This document shows, one piece after another, positions 53,476 to 64,000 of a DNA stretch of 64,000 bases. Position 1 is the stretch's first letter. Each line of letters begins with the position of its first letter. Source of the stretch: Anaspis maculata (taxonomy: Eukaryota > Arthropoda > Insecta > Coleoptera > Scraptiidae); assembly GCA_949128115.1 (NCBI GenBank), contig OX421964.1, forward strand, positions 1,736,001 through 1,800,000. The letters run 5' to 3'. A program made the translations under genes and the position numbers. The notes beneath the pieces were generated by a model that did not search any database, was not told the origin of the DNA, and worked only from the letters and a program-made list of their open reading frames with translations.

Positions 53476-55249
53476 AATGAAGATTTTTGTTGAGTCAATA
53501 AATTTATCAAGATTATCCTCGAGATAATCAATACGTATATGGTGCCTTTCTTCACCCATTTCCCGCTATTTGCCCTTTTAACGTGTTAAATTCTAGGACT
53601 AATATTAGTTCGGTGGATCAGCAGGATATTTTGCGTAAAATAGTATGTGGAAAAAATGGGATGTTTAAAAGGGTTTGAGAAGCAAGACAAAAACTGTGTA
53701 ATTTTTGTTTGGCGAACATTGTTCCAAAGAAAAATAAAGTTCTGCTTTCATCTACCGTGAGTTGCAAAAAGAACCTGAAACAGTGTTTCGCATCACGAAG
53801 TGTACTGATTTGGCATGCTGTCACAGTGGCAAGAAAGCTAATATTCATAAAATCGGTACACTCTGTATAAAATCCTATCTCAGCAGGTATTTATTGGAAC
53901 AGACTGAATTGTAATTCAAAATATGGATAAAAATCAGAAGCCTGAAGCCTGACCTGACCTGACGCGCTTTTAGTATGCAGACTAAGGAAACTTCTCTGGA
54001 TTAAGTAGTGCTATTTCTCGGGAGACAGACGTTTCATCGGTAACCACAACATCGACAGAACATTCGATCGATAGACAAAACGCCGAAACACCGACACGCT
54101 CTACTACTGACTTTTGATGTGAAAACAATTTGGACAATAAAAAACTGTCTGTGTACATGGCCCTCGTCAGGAACTCAGGATCACCCGAAGGGTGGTAAAT
54201 TCCGGCTCTACCACCATGCCACCGACTTTTGATGCAGAAACAACTTAGGCATGAAAAAGCTGTGCAGAGTTGACAGCACACCAGAGGGAGCTGTGGGCGG
54301 GGCTGAGCAGAAAAGACCAAAATCGTTTCGGACGAGTCCGTATGTTGTAATAAAGCAGCACCGTCAGCTGGAGTGCTGGACCGTTACCAGGTCACAGGCG
54401 AACCTAAAATCCAACTGCAAATCCAGGTGCGCCACTGGATAAACTCGCGCAGTTCGGCTCCGCCCACAAAAGTCTCTTTGGTATTCCGATTACTCCACAT
54501 GGAACATTAAATTTGACAGGGAAATAACTAGCGGAAATAATGTGACATAAATGGAATTTATGAAACACATCAGCAATAATGTAGCAAAAATGTGAAACGT
54601 AACCGGTACAGTACTGATTACAGTTTTAAATGGTCAGCAGTTGCTCGTAAGAGTTCGACTAGTGTTCTATTCGTGCGGTTTTCATAGGCTTCCATCAGCC
54701 TTTTCTCTTTTTTCTGACGATTTTTCGAGATGGGTGCTTTTGGTAGTCCCCGCCTTATGTAACATTCTTTTTGTCTGTCCTATGTTGCTCTTTCTTCAGC
54801 TCTTCCATCCAATAGGCCAAATACGCCAACATGTGGGCCGGCCAACCAATTCTTTTATTCGCCGGTGCCATGCTCCAGCGTGGTTGGAGGTTCTCGGTAA
54901 GTTGAGTTCTAAAATAATGAAATCCTTGCGGTAAGTTGGTTCATGTGTCCTACCTTGCGAGAGGTAGCGGAGAATCGAAAATGTACGGTCTGGTACAGTT
55001 TCGTGTCCTGATTAACATACTGAGTTTTTGAATTCGGCAAGCCGCCGCTCGCTCCTCCACATCGAAAAGATGCTGCCAAAGGACTGAAAAAGAACCAGTT
55101 GTTACCAATCCCACTGTTCATCGCCTTGTTTGTTCGATCTGCGTAGTCTTTCTGCGTTTCTTGTACTTTTGCTGGCAGCATCGGTCAAATAACCGTCGAA
55201 AACCACAACCGAGCTCGAGCCGTATAGTCCGGATGTTAAGGTATAATAC
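53476..55249. other. Spacer
   Basis: Short frames only. ACTTTTGATG-GAAACAA-TT blocks at ~54110 and ~54230 suggest a small internal duplication. No gene recognised. Confidence 0.35.
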
Positions 55250-57337
55250 CCTTCACTTTTATAACAAGCAATGCCACTTGGCATACCTGTTGCCGAGACC
55301 ATGTTTGACCGATTAAGATCAGGAGCCAAAGTCGCAAGCAATGCAGGCGTCGTATACAGGGTGTCGTATAGAAAAAAAAGTGAAAAATTCGTGTATCAAT
55401 AACCAAACTAGATGGACTCACGTGAATAGGCACATATATTCACAATATGTTACCCATCAAGGAAAAGTCAACGGTTTTGGAAAATCTTGAGGGGTTCCTG
55501 AAATATTTAGGAAAAATTGAATTTTTTTTTGAATATTTCATTTCTCGGTAAATCAGTAAGTTTTCAAGATATGGAAGTGCAACTTGGCAGTTCTATGGCC
55601 AATATGGTCTTGAATGAAAAACGACCAGGAGCCAAATGCAAGGCCTGCTATTTCCAGAAATAAGACAGTGAACTTTTTTTTCTTCGCGACCGCCATCTTG
55701 AATCTCCGTTTTACTCAACAGTTAAAAAAGTGACAACCGAATGTGACATAGATGACATCCAGTCACCCCATTATGAAAAAGATAGCCTTGAAGTAAGGTA
55801 AGGGTCTCTTCATCGAGAAAACAGTGGTACCCAAGGTTGTCATGGTAATACGCATTTCCAGCGCCTGTGATGGCTAATCAGAGATTTGAAAGAGCAGAGT
55901 GAGTTCTTTGTCACAATGCTACATTCATTGTGAGCTGAATCACCAAAATTCATGATGATCGATCCAAAGGTAAATTTTTGGTGGCTTACTGAACCAAATA
56001 TGTGGCGCTTTTTTGTGAAAAATGCAAAAAAAATCGAGCAATCATCATCATGTCATCCCTCACTAAGAGAAGGCTATTGCAAAAACTGAAACTAATCAAC
56101 GCTGAAATGTTTTGGGAGAGTCAACCTTATAATCTTGAGCCATAAAATGTTGGACACATGCGTCCCTTTGTTAGAGAGAAGACATGAGAGACTTGCATGC
56201 AGAAAGTTTTTTCCAAGTTCTGAGTCACGTATTATTTTCAGAAAGCTACCAAAATCTTGTCTCTGGATCGATGATGATGGATTTTGGTACTAAATCTCAA
56301 AATGGATGTAATATTGTTAGTCATCAACTTTTGGTGGGTTTCTGAATGAAAAATGTGAATAAAAATTTTGATTTTTTTTCTGCATGCACGCCTTCCATGT
56401 CTTTTCTCTGGCGACCGGACGCATGTGTCCAAAATTTATTGGCCCAAGAATATAGGATTCAATCTCGCAAAACATTTCAGCGTTGATTTGTTTCAGTTTT
56501 TGCAACAGCCTTCTCTTCGTGAGAGATAACATGATGATGATAGCCCGATTTTTTTTTGCATTTCTAACCAAAAAGCGCTACCTATTTTGTTCAGCAAGCC
56601 ATCAAGAGTTTACCTTTGGACCGATCATCATGAATTTTGGTAATTCAGCTCAAAATGAATGTAGGATTGTGACAAAGAACTCACTTTGTTCTTTCAAATC
56701 TCTCATCAGCCATCACAGGCGCTGCAAATGCGTATTATCATGAAAACCTTGGGTGACAAGGTTTTCTTGATGAAGACACCCTCACCTTGCTTCAAGGTCA
56801 TCTTTTTCGTAATAGGGTGACTGGATGCCAACATTCTCACATTCGACTGTCACTTTTTCAGCTGTTGAGTGAAACGGAGATCCAAGATGGCGGTCACGAA
56901 GAAGAAAAAAGTTGACTGTCTTACTTCTGGAAATAGCAGGCCCTGCATTTGGCTCTTGATCGTTTTTGATTTATGACAATACTTGTCGTAAACTTACCAG
57001 GTTCCACTTCGATATCTTGAAAATTCACTGATTTACCGAGAAATGAAATATTTAGAAAAAAATTCAGTTTTCCGGAATATTTCAGGAACCGCTCAAGATT
57101 TTCCAAAACTGTTGACTTTTCCTTGATGGGTGAGATATTGTGAATATATGTGCCTACTCACGTGAATCCATCTGGTTCGGTTAATGATATACGAATTTTT
57201 CACTTTTTTTCTAGACGACACCCTGTATACGGCGCCTGCATCACTTACGACTTTGGCTCCTGATCTTAATCGGTCAAACATGGTCTCGGCAACAGGTATG
57301 CCAAGTGGCATTGCTTGTTATAAAAGTGAACGGTGCC
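55250..57337. repeat. 2.1-kb near-palindromic foldback
   Basis: The two halves mirror about ~56294. TACAGGGTGTCGTATAGAAA at 55359 is mirrored by CTAGACGACACCCTGTATA ending ~57231. The arms continue outward through an ACCATGTTTGACCGATTAAG block (55300, mirror ~57280) to TTTTATAACAAGCAATGCCA. Arms are ~1 kb with moderate divergence. Confidence 0.9.
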
Positions 57338-57998
57338 CCCTAAATTTTGACCTTAGTGTCCGGACTAGTAATGCCTTTCGACGTATTGTACCTTGTGATT
57401 ACTACCAGATTTCTACAATCAACCACATGAATGCTGCTTCCGAATCCGGTATCACTCGTAATTGGCAAGAAAGATTAGCAAAGAGACGCTCTGGTGCCCT
57501 TCCGCATGCCTTCCTCGCCTCGTCCTCTTGACGCCGAGAGTGTCAACCTCTAGAGCCATGTAATAATTGATCTGGCTGTTCCCTACTATCCCGGCGTTTT
57601 TCGACATCAAATCTTCAGCCATGGGGGAAGGGGGCAAATGGGGGTGCTGAAGAAACCAATCGCTATCACGAATGGATCCGCGAATTCCTCATGCCTACGT
57701 GTTGCTCTGAGGTCGTTACAGATAATCCACAGAATGTCTCAATCCCATCGCAGACATTGTGGAGGTACGTCATTCCCAGCGTCCACATGGTTGAGAATGC
57801 TGAGAATACCGCGTCCGCGTGTGAGACCACCAATACATTCATGGTCCTCGTCAGCGTCTGTTCGATGGTCATATCGGACCATATTCCCGATCAGAACCTG
57901 TCGGACCGCCTGGTGGTAGAGTAACCATTTGTTGGGAAGTTTTCTAACTCGGACGGGTTCATTTTAGTTCTCAAATCCAACATCATTATAGCCATTAT
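57338..57998. other. Spacer
   Basis: Frames on both strands without recognised domains. Confidence 0.35.
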
Positions 57999-58276
57999 AC
58001 AGGGTCATTGAAAAACAGATGTCCACCCCCATTTTTCTCAAGATCCGTTGAAGCTAGCGAGTTGCGGTGAAAACCGTTGGATTCGGCTGGTTTTTCTGAT
58101 CAAGTTTGGTATGTCACCAAAACTACTCAGTACTCAGAGTTTTGGTGAATAGTTTTGTTGATACATCAAATTTGATCAGAAAAACCAGCTGAATCCAACG
58201 GCCCTTGCCGCAACTCGCTAGCTTCAACGGATCTGGAGAAAAATGGGGGTGGACATATTTTTTGAATGACCCTGTA
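57999..58276. repeat. 278-bp foldback with TACAGGGTCATT ends
   Basis: TACAGGGTCATTGAAAAACA is mirrored imperfectly by TTTGAATGACCCTGTA. The ATCCGTTGAAGCTAGCGAGT / ACTCGCTAGCTTCAACGGAT blocks mirror exactly. Arms ~125 bp, TA at both ends. Confidence 0.9.
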
Positions 58277-58812
58277 TAGCTCATGGATCCCATAAAAGAC
58301 ATTATCACGTGAAATCCTTCAAGGCTCACGACGGCATTGCTTAATCCAGAATCTTCATCACAATGAGAAATGACGTCTCAGCTTTCACATAAAAAGGTTG
58401 ATCGAATGTCACGAAACAAGTTGTCTGATTCAAACATTTATAACTATTTTTCCGAAGCAGGAAGTAGAGCAGAAACAGTATTCGCGATCTAACAAAAGGC
58501 TTTCCAAATGTTGCCTGTTCCATGAAGCCATTCCACCCAGGTCTAGATGGGAAGCTCACAGATTTTCCTTAAAGCAGAGGAAAATCGAGAATGGAAGGCA
58601 CAATCTCGTCAAGTCTGCCGTCAAAATCTGCAATTAGGATTGATTTCAAACCTGCTTCTCTATGCTTTTCTCAAAAGTGTGTATCGGAACAGATCCATAC
58701 CGCCCTTCGACTTTAGCTGGCGGTATTCTAGGAAGACGTGGAGTAATTTGATCCGCAGCGATAGCACTGATAGAAGACACGCAGTGGATACCTCCCAAGG
58801 TGGCATGGAATG
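58277..58812. other. Spacer
   Basis: Nothing recognised apart from short frames. Confidence 0.35.
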
Positions 58813-58933
58813 TACCGTATGATTGAAAACTTTCCTCTAGACAGGCTGTGGCCTGACCAAAATCAGCCTCGTTTGCCTGCCAATGGCCAGACCACAACCT
58901 ACGTAGAAGAGAAAAGTTTTTGATCATACGGTA
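58813..58933. repeat. 121-bp hairpin MITE, family copy 2
   Basis: It is the same length and architecture as 13867-13987. The right end GTTTTTGATCATACGGTA is well conserved; the left end is diverged (TACCGTATGATTGAAAACTT). Confidence 0.85.
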
Positions 58934-60249
58934 TTAAGGCCATCTAGGGATATGAGCATTGAAATCTGCATGTTTGTCGAATACAAACTTAGAAAATGCA
59001 TATGGCTCGATTGTAATGCCTGGGCGCATAACAGCCTAGAAAGCCTGTAAAGAGCCACGCTTATTCTTTAAAATTACATATTGTGAAAAACAATGCCGTG
59101 TTTCAAGGATGACCGTATTCACCTCTCGGAGAAAATCATTGGAAGGCGGATACTCCTTTGTCTCGTGGATTTGCGATCTCATCCTCGGGTTCCACCAAAG
59201 TTTTATGAGCGGATTGAATCTATCACGCTGATGGTTGCTATGCACCAGCCAACAGCATGGCCAGTTGCTTAGTTACTATGAGAGTGATGAATTTAATTTG
59301 TTGAAAAAAGTTTGATAGAACCGGACGTAAGTCTTCTAGAGCAATTGGTGCGGCTGCTCGAACTATTCGTAGTCGTTCTTCCCCTCGATCAGACTTCCTG
59401 CTGTCGTACCAATTGTCTGTTAGCACTTTGCGGCCCGTGTTTCGGAAACATGCAATTGTAGGTTGGTTCGCTATTTGAACAATAGGAATATCACCATATT
59501 TTTTCAGTAATCAAGGCTTGATTGTTCTCTTATCTTGGCGATATTTCTCAATCTCACTTCTAGGGAGAGCTAAACGCCCTTCAGAATTTTCTTCAAGATA
59601 AGAGAAATCTCTTTTTTCCGGCTGATTTAGGAATTTTTTCATTCATAAATTGTAGTAATGAGCCTTAACCGCTACCAAATCGGAAACGTGCTCGATGCGA
59701 TGGATTACAGAGGGCTTGGACACGATATATGTATACCACTACGCTTTCCTTTTGATAAAATTTTCATAAATGCTGTGACTTATGTAGCCCAAGGTAGCCC
59801 AGAAGGTAAGAGATGGTTGTCAAACTTCAAACTTTCCAAATTTTCAGAAAGTTGAGCATATCCAGCAGTTTTTTCTCGCCATTGTGGGATTGTTATGGGA
59901 TATCTCAAGTTCTTTTCATCAGTACTTTGGCATGAAATTCGCTTTGGCCAATTTATCCTTCTCCTACGGGACGTGACCGCGCTGAGTGGTCCCATACGGA
60001 CAAATTCGAATCAGCTTATCAACAAAATTGTGGATGTTTGGTATGCAGTTTGAATTTTGCACCCACTTGAATGCCTTTTTTCATCTACTTGGAATTTTAG
60101 TAATTTTACACTTTTTTACAGTTTTCTTTTGTTTTTTAGAAGGTGGCGAGATTTTTCTAAAAAATCCACAAGAATTCAAACATCTCAAGGTTTTTTTGCG
60201 CCACCCAAAAATCGTGTCACGACAAGCTAATTAAAATGCTTGTCGGAAG
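58934..60249. other. Spacer
   Basis: Short frames only, no domain recognised. Confidence 0.35.
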
Positions 60250-60373
60250 TACCTTATGATCAAAAACTTTCCTCCCCTAGGCAAGCTGTGGCCTGGCCAA
60301 AATCAGCCTCGTCTGCCTGCCAATGGCCAGACCACAGCCTACCTAGAGGAGGAAAGTTTTTGATCATATGGTA
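60250..60373. repeat. 124-bp hairpin MITE, family copy 3
   Basis: TACCTTATGATCAAAAACTT through GTTTTTGATCATATGGTA. Closest to copy 2 in the loop (AAAATCAGCCTCGT-TGCCTG). Confidence 0.85.
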
Positions 60374-60449
60374 TTAGAATTATGAACCATTTTGACGACT
60401 ACATCTCAGCGCTGCGACGGTGTCTTGGGCTCTATCATATGCGAATTGC

Positions 60450-60890
60450 CTAGGACATAGTTCTGGTGCAGAGGGCAGATAGATAGAAGGATTTGCTATA
60501 GGAAGCTATGCTGACAGTTTCTCGGAATGAAGGGATGCATTGTACTGCATACACGCTTTTTTTCAAGTTGATTTTATCTTCCATCAACTCGAATTCACTC
60601 CTGAAACCCCTCAACTTTCCCACCACCTCCCGTGGAATTTGATTGTTTCTTGCTTTACTTTTTGTCGTTTTTTTTACTTCTTCAAAAGTCCTTTGTTTGA
60701 AACTTACTTTTCTTTTTTTAAGCTGAACAGGACAATTCAATCGGCTCGTTTTTCGGGCTTCGCGGGCAAAGGCGTTCGCCTTCCCCTTTGCCCTTGTCTT
60801 GAGATCTTTGAGTTTTTTCTTGAGGTCCGCCGCCGACCTCACGGCTGGGGCCACCGCATCGACCGCCAGCTGGACCTTCTCCCATTGACG
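60450..60890 (-). pseudogene. Myb/SANT-like DNA-binding domain fragment
   Basis: Starting just upstream of Met 60854, the minus strand reads ICKRQWEKVQLAVDAVAP, then SAADLKKKLKDLKTRAKGKA. The W...V...V..V.....RS..DLKKKLxDLKxxAK pattern is that of Myb/SANT-like domains found in insect proteins related to NAIF1 and in Harbinger companion genes. The N-terminal tryptophan helix starts before the listed Met, so the true start or an exon boundary lies upstream. The C-terminal half has no known similarity. Given the Harbinger remnants elsewhere, a transposon origin is plausible. Confidence 0.45.
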
Positions 60891-61154
60891 CTTACAGATT
60901 ATCTCGCCAGTCTGGAGATTTCTTTTTTCGTATGTGATTTTCTCATCTGTGGTATCATCGCCTTCGAGGCAGGAGGACCCCTAATAATCTCCTAGCCACG
61001 GTATGTGCCTCCCAGTTTAGGGATACCCGGCAGTCACTGATATGAAAATACCGACCCTAATTCCAACTTCAAAGAAAGTTTTCCCTAGGTTCCTGGACAC
61101 TAGACTTTAAAAACGTTTCAGGAAGGATGTTACGATGAGAAGTCCCGCGGCGTG

Positions 61155-61250
61155 ACGACGATTTTTGCTACGACGTTCGGTGCAACGCCTTCGGTTCTAC
61201 GACGTTTGGTGCTACGACGTTCGGTGCTACGTCTTTCGGTTCTACGATAT
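61155..61250. repeat. 15-bp minisatellite, ~6 units
   Basis: Repeated ACGACGTTCGGTGCT-type units with variants (ACGACGTTTGGTGCT, ACGTCTTTCGGTTCT, a 14-bp ACGCCTTCGGTTCT) lie at about 61168-61245. GC-rich relative to flanks. Confidence 0.8.
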
Positions 61251-61768
61251 GAGGTCAAATTGACGTATGCAAGAACGTATCGTCAGCCTTTGGTGGTGCA
61301 GCCGGCTCTTTGAGGAGGAATCTCTTTATCATGAATGATCTGTCTTCCTGGCCGCTGGAATTTATTCACAAATTCAATAATACAAATTATGGAACTCAAG
61401 AGGAAGTCTTTATTGAACAAAATATCTCAGTTCTTCAGTCTTTTTTCAAAACCTAACTTCTTACCCGGAGGGACGTCTCATGCAAAAATTTCCATCCGTT
61501 CCTTTGCTACTCGTCGGGGAAGTTTTGGGGTGACACAAGCGATTTTTTCATTACTGTTGTGTTCTAGAAAATTTATTTGAATCTGAAATACATTTCATCT
61601 TATCTTGAATACATGTAACGTTTTCGAAGCTGCAATTAGCAATTTCCTCGGCAATTTCTCTATTAAACTTCGTTCATCTGGAATGCATTTAACTTTTTCT
61701 GAAATACATCTAACGTATTCTAAAATACTGTTACTGTTAAAAATGCTCAACTGGGATTTTCGGGGATT
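61251..61768. other. Spacer
   Basis: No gene or repeat recognised. Confidence 0.35.
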
Positions 61769-62395
61769 TCAAGTACATAGTAGAAGATGAAATTGAAGCA
61801 TTGTGTGGAAAAATAGTGTCACAGTTACATTTCGACCGCCCTCATTTCTGAAGAAATATGGACCTATGATACCACCAGCCCATAAACCACACCAAACCGT
61901 TGTTTTGTCTGGATGTAATGGCAGCTCTTGAACATCTTCGGGTTGCCCTTCAGCCCAAACACGACAGTTTTGTTTCTTAACGTAGCCATCAAGCCAGAAA
62001 TGGGCCTCATAGCTGTACAAAATTTTTGTCGAAAAAAGTGGATTTTCTTCAAGCTTTGTAAGAGTCCAAAGACTGAAACTGTGACGATTTGGAAGATCGG
62101 TCGGCTTCAGTTCTTGCACATAATAAGTTGCCAAAGAATACTCAACAACAATACCAAAACAGTTTGGCAGTTTGACACTTTGATCAGTCATAAAACGCCT
62201 ACTAGAAAAAGTACCTATAAAACAATCACCCTTTATAAACGTCTTCAGCTCCTCCTTTGAGGTGAAATTTTCGAATTTCCCTGTGATCTTGACAGTTTCC
62301 CCTTGGAAAATTTGGTTTTTCCTAGCGTTTTCTTCGGATTCTTGTGTCTGGAAAGATAGCACAACAACAATTGAAACTGGCACAAAACAGATCAT
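61769..62395 (-). pseudogene. Mariner-like transposase fragment
   Basis: Residues ~92-195 of a 208-codon frame read YYVQELKPTDLPNRHSFSLW, EAHFWLDGYVKKQNCRVW and TTVWCGLWAGGIIGPYFF. This matches the first half of the catalytic domain of a mariner-related transposase (first Asp region through the VWCGLWAGGIIGPYFF block). The usual DEAHFWL motif reads YEAHFWL, so the first catalytic Asp appears lost. Later catalytic residues are missing. The first ~90 residues do not look like transposase; the hydrophobic MICFVPVSIVVVLSFQ start coincides with a plausible intron (donor GTAAGT at 62420, acceptor TTTCCAG at 62348) and may not be translated. Confidence 0.65.
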
Positions 62396-62567
62396 GTTTT
62401 GACAATGTCGCAGAACTTACATTGCCATTGTCAAATTCAGGGAGTTTTCGTTACCTTAGGTTTGGATTTGATTTTGTTGCTTGAACAATAGACCTATTTC
62501 TCATGGGAAACAGAGACGTTCAGGCAAGGATGAATAATTTTAAGCCACACCCCTGGCCAATTAAACG

Positions 62568-63682
62568 TCTTCAATGGGATGTTTTCAGCGTAGTTGAAGA
62601 AACTCTGCTAGATGTCCCTAGTGGTTCGTAAGGGGCTTGGGAACATTTGTGTTCTGTATGTTGACAGCTCAACCGACTGCTTGTTGTCGTTCAAAATTGA
62701 AATGTAACCCAAAAAATTGAGCGACGTTTATCAAAAGTGTCAAAGTCTGAAGTGTTGAGTTTCGCTGGCCATTCTTTGTTCGTTGAACCATAACAACGAA
62801 CGTGAACTGCAGCAAAACCATGCCGGTAAGGTCAAGGAATAAGAAAGTGCAACTGACGCTACTTAATTTTGAATTCAACACTTCGCCGAAGTGCTCGTCT
62901 GAAGATGCTCAACAGAGTTTAGTTTGGGTGTTATGGTTCTGGTCTCCTCCTGCTTCCTGCTTTGTGTGAAAGAAAAGGCGACATGAGAATACGAGTTAGA
63001 ATCATTGATAAAACCTGGTAGTTTTTACATAATCTTGTTTATTAAAAACGTTCCTAAAATAATTTGCATGGCTTTCACTCGACCTCCTCGCATAGCGCGC
63101 TGAAGTTTACGTTCAATTCAGTGGTTGTGGCTACTCTCTGGTTGTAGTCTGCAGTCTGCACTACACCTTCTAGTCTCCTCAGGCTCTCAAGCTACGAAGT
63201 TATCCACAGAACCATTTGTGGCCGCGCCTTCTACAGGGTGCGTGCTTCTCTCTTCTTTGTGTGAACCAAGGATGTGTGAACATAAATTTATACCGCAATT
63301 TCGTCACATCACCCAGCAATAAGAAAATTGTGTTCGATGTTCAATCGATTTCTATTATTGTATCTTCATTTATACCAAGCTGTTCAGCACCAAGGAGCTT
63401 TCGTACAAAGGCCGTGCGTGATGATACGGGAATGGAAAATTTGGAACTGACAACAGCTGCCATATAGACAATTTAGTATTCGGCATATTTGGCAACGACT
63501 CTATGGCAACGACCGCAACCTGTTGCAGAACCGTCACATTCAAAAATCCCGCTGAAATATCAGGGCAGCCGAACTGCGTCAGTGTCGCCAATTTATGATA
63601 ATTGAATGTTTCTCAGCCCCTTACGAACTACCAGGGACATCTATTGAGAACCTGTCAGGAAAACATCCCATTATTAGGCGCG
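62568..63682. repeat. 1.1-kb element with ~75-bp inverted ends
   Basis: AATGGGATGTTTTC and TAGATGTCCCTAGTGGTTCG plus TAAGGGGCT on the left (62568-62640) are mirrored on the right by AGCCCCTTACGAACTACCAG, GGACATCTA and GAAAACATCCCATT (63616-63675). The interior shows no recognised gene. Confidence 0.7.
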
Positions 63683-63785
63683 AAATTCGAGGAAGGCGAT
63701 ACTGTCACAACAAATTAGAATTGTCACTGTCACTATGACTGTGTTACATGTGTCGTGTCGCTACACTGATCGAACAGTTCGAAAA

Positions 63786-64000
63786 ATGCGCGTATGCTGT
63801 GTGAAAAGTTGTCCGCACAAAGTCCAAGACAGCATTTTCCCCCAAATGTTGCATTCCACGGTTTTCCTGCCGAAGAAAATAAGCGAAATAAATGGATGGC
63901 CGCCACTGGAAGACACGATGCCGGCACAAGGAAGAATTTAAAGGCTAACGAAACAACTTCAGCTGTTTTACAAGTTGTACTTGCAAGGCCAAAAAGGGGG
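63786..64000 (+). pseudogene. THAP-type zinc finger start, cut by the window edge
   Basis: From ATG 63786: MRVCCVKSCPHKVQDSIFP gives the C-x4-C pair of a THAP finger. After an apparent one-base shift at the CCCCC run (~63840) it continues FHGFPAEENKRNKWMAATGR, the FHxFP and RxxW landmarks of THAP domains. THAP fingers bind DNA in P-element-type transposases and host regulators. The frame then runs open to the window end. The frameshift could be real or a sequencing error in the homopolymer. Confidence 0.5.

Noticed and set aside
62347..62395. Signal peptide at the start of the 208-codon frame
   Set aside because: The hydrophobic stretch coincides with a pyrimidine-rich intron end (TTTCCAG) and a GTAAGT donor lies just upstream, so it may well be intronic.
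1..64000. tRNA, rRNA or SINE genes
   Set aside because: I scanned for A/B-box-like pairs (for example GGTTCGAATCC) and rRNA-like blocks and saw no convincing candidate by eye; a covariance-model search was not possible.

Overview
The window reads as a gene-poor, transposon-saturated stretch of insect nuclear DNA. The clearest evidence is one intact insect-type odorant receptor (OR) gene rebuilt here from six exons with matching splice phases, a decayed paralogue of it, and eukaryotic mobile-element families common in arthropods (Penelope, RTE-like and CR1/Jockey-like LINEs, Ty3/gypsy, Tc1/mariner, PIF/Harbinger, Tigger/pogo, hAT). A beetle is a reasonable guess, but the sequence does not prove the order. 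There are no bacterial operons, rRNA genes, CRISPR arrays or obvious tRNA genes.

Layout. 0-5 kb: foldback elements, duplicated GC-rich fragments and a Tigger/pogo DNA-binding-domain remnant. 5.4-9.2 kb: a Penelope-like element with perfect 90-bp inverted ends, split by a 1480-bp unidentified insertion with a 13-bp target duplication. 11-14 kb: broken Tc1-like transposases and small hairpin elements. 15-18.3 kb: an RTE-like LINE bounded by nearly identical 271-bp direct repeats. 19.2-20 kb: a long foldback and a gypsy RT fragment. 20.2-25.6 kb: the intact OR gene on the minus strand, whose 4.1-kb third intron carries a tandem array with a 500-bp period. 27.4-33.5 kb: mosaics of mariner and integrase fragments and diverged, oppositely oriented relatives of the 500-bp repeat. 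These surround a GC-rich endogenous RNA-virus polymerase fossil joined head-to-head to the 3' end of a LINE. 33.8-34.9 kb: the OR pseudogene. 35.8-38.8 kb: a CR1/Jockey-like LINE inside a large inverted repeat. 39-45.3 kb: Harbinger nuclease remnants, a LINE RNase H fragment inside a foldback, and a three-copy 515-bp tandem array. 45.9-64 kb: long foldbacks, a hAT-like end, Myb/SANT-like and mariner-like fragments, and the start of a THAP domain at the right edge.

Only the OR gene looks like an intact host gene: it should encode a seven-helix olfactory receptor of about 364 residues that works with the co-receptor Orco in antennal neurons. The rest is mobile DNA in successive nested layers. 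The two most notable items are (1) the viral RdRp fossil with palm motifs still readable across one 1.5-kb frame, and (2) the 500-bp array inside the OR intron, in which a canonical three-unit heat-shock-element pattern recurs at exactly 500-bp spacing. A recurring structural theme is foldback DNA with TA-CAGGGTG-like ends and arms of 50 to about 1000 bp; such loci could fold into long dsRNA if transcribed.
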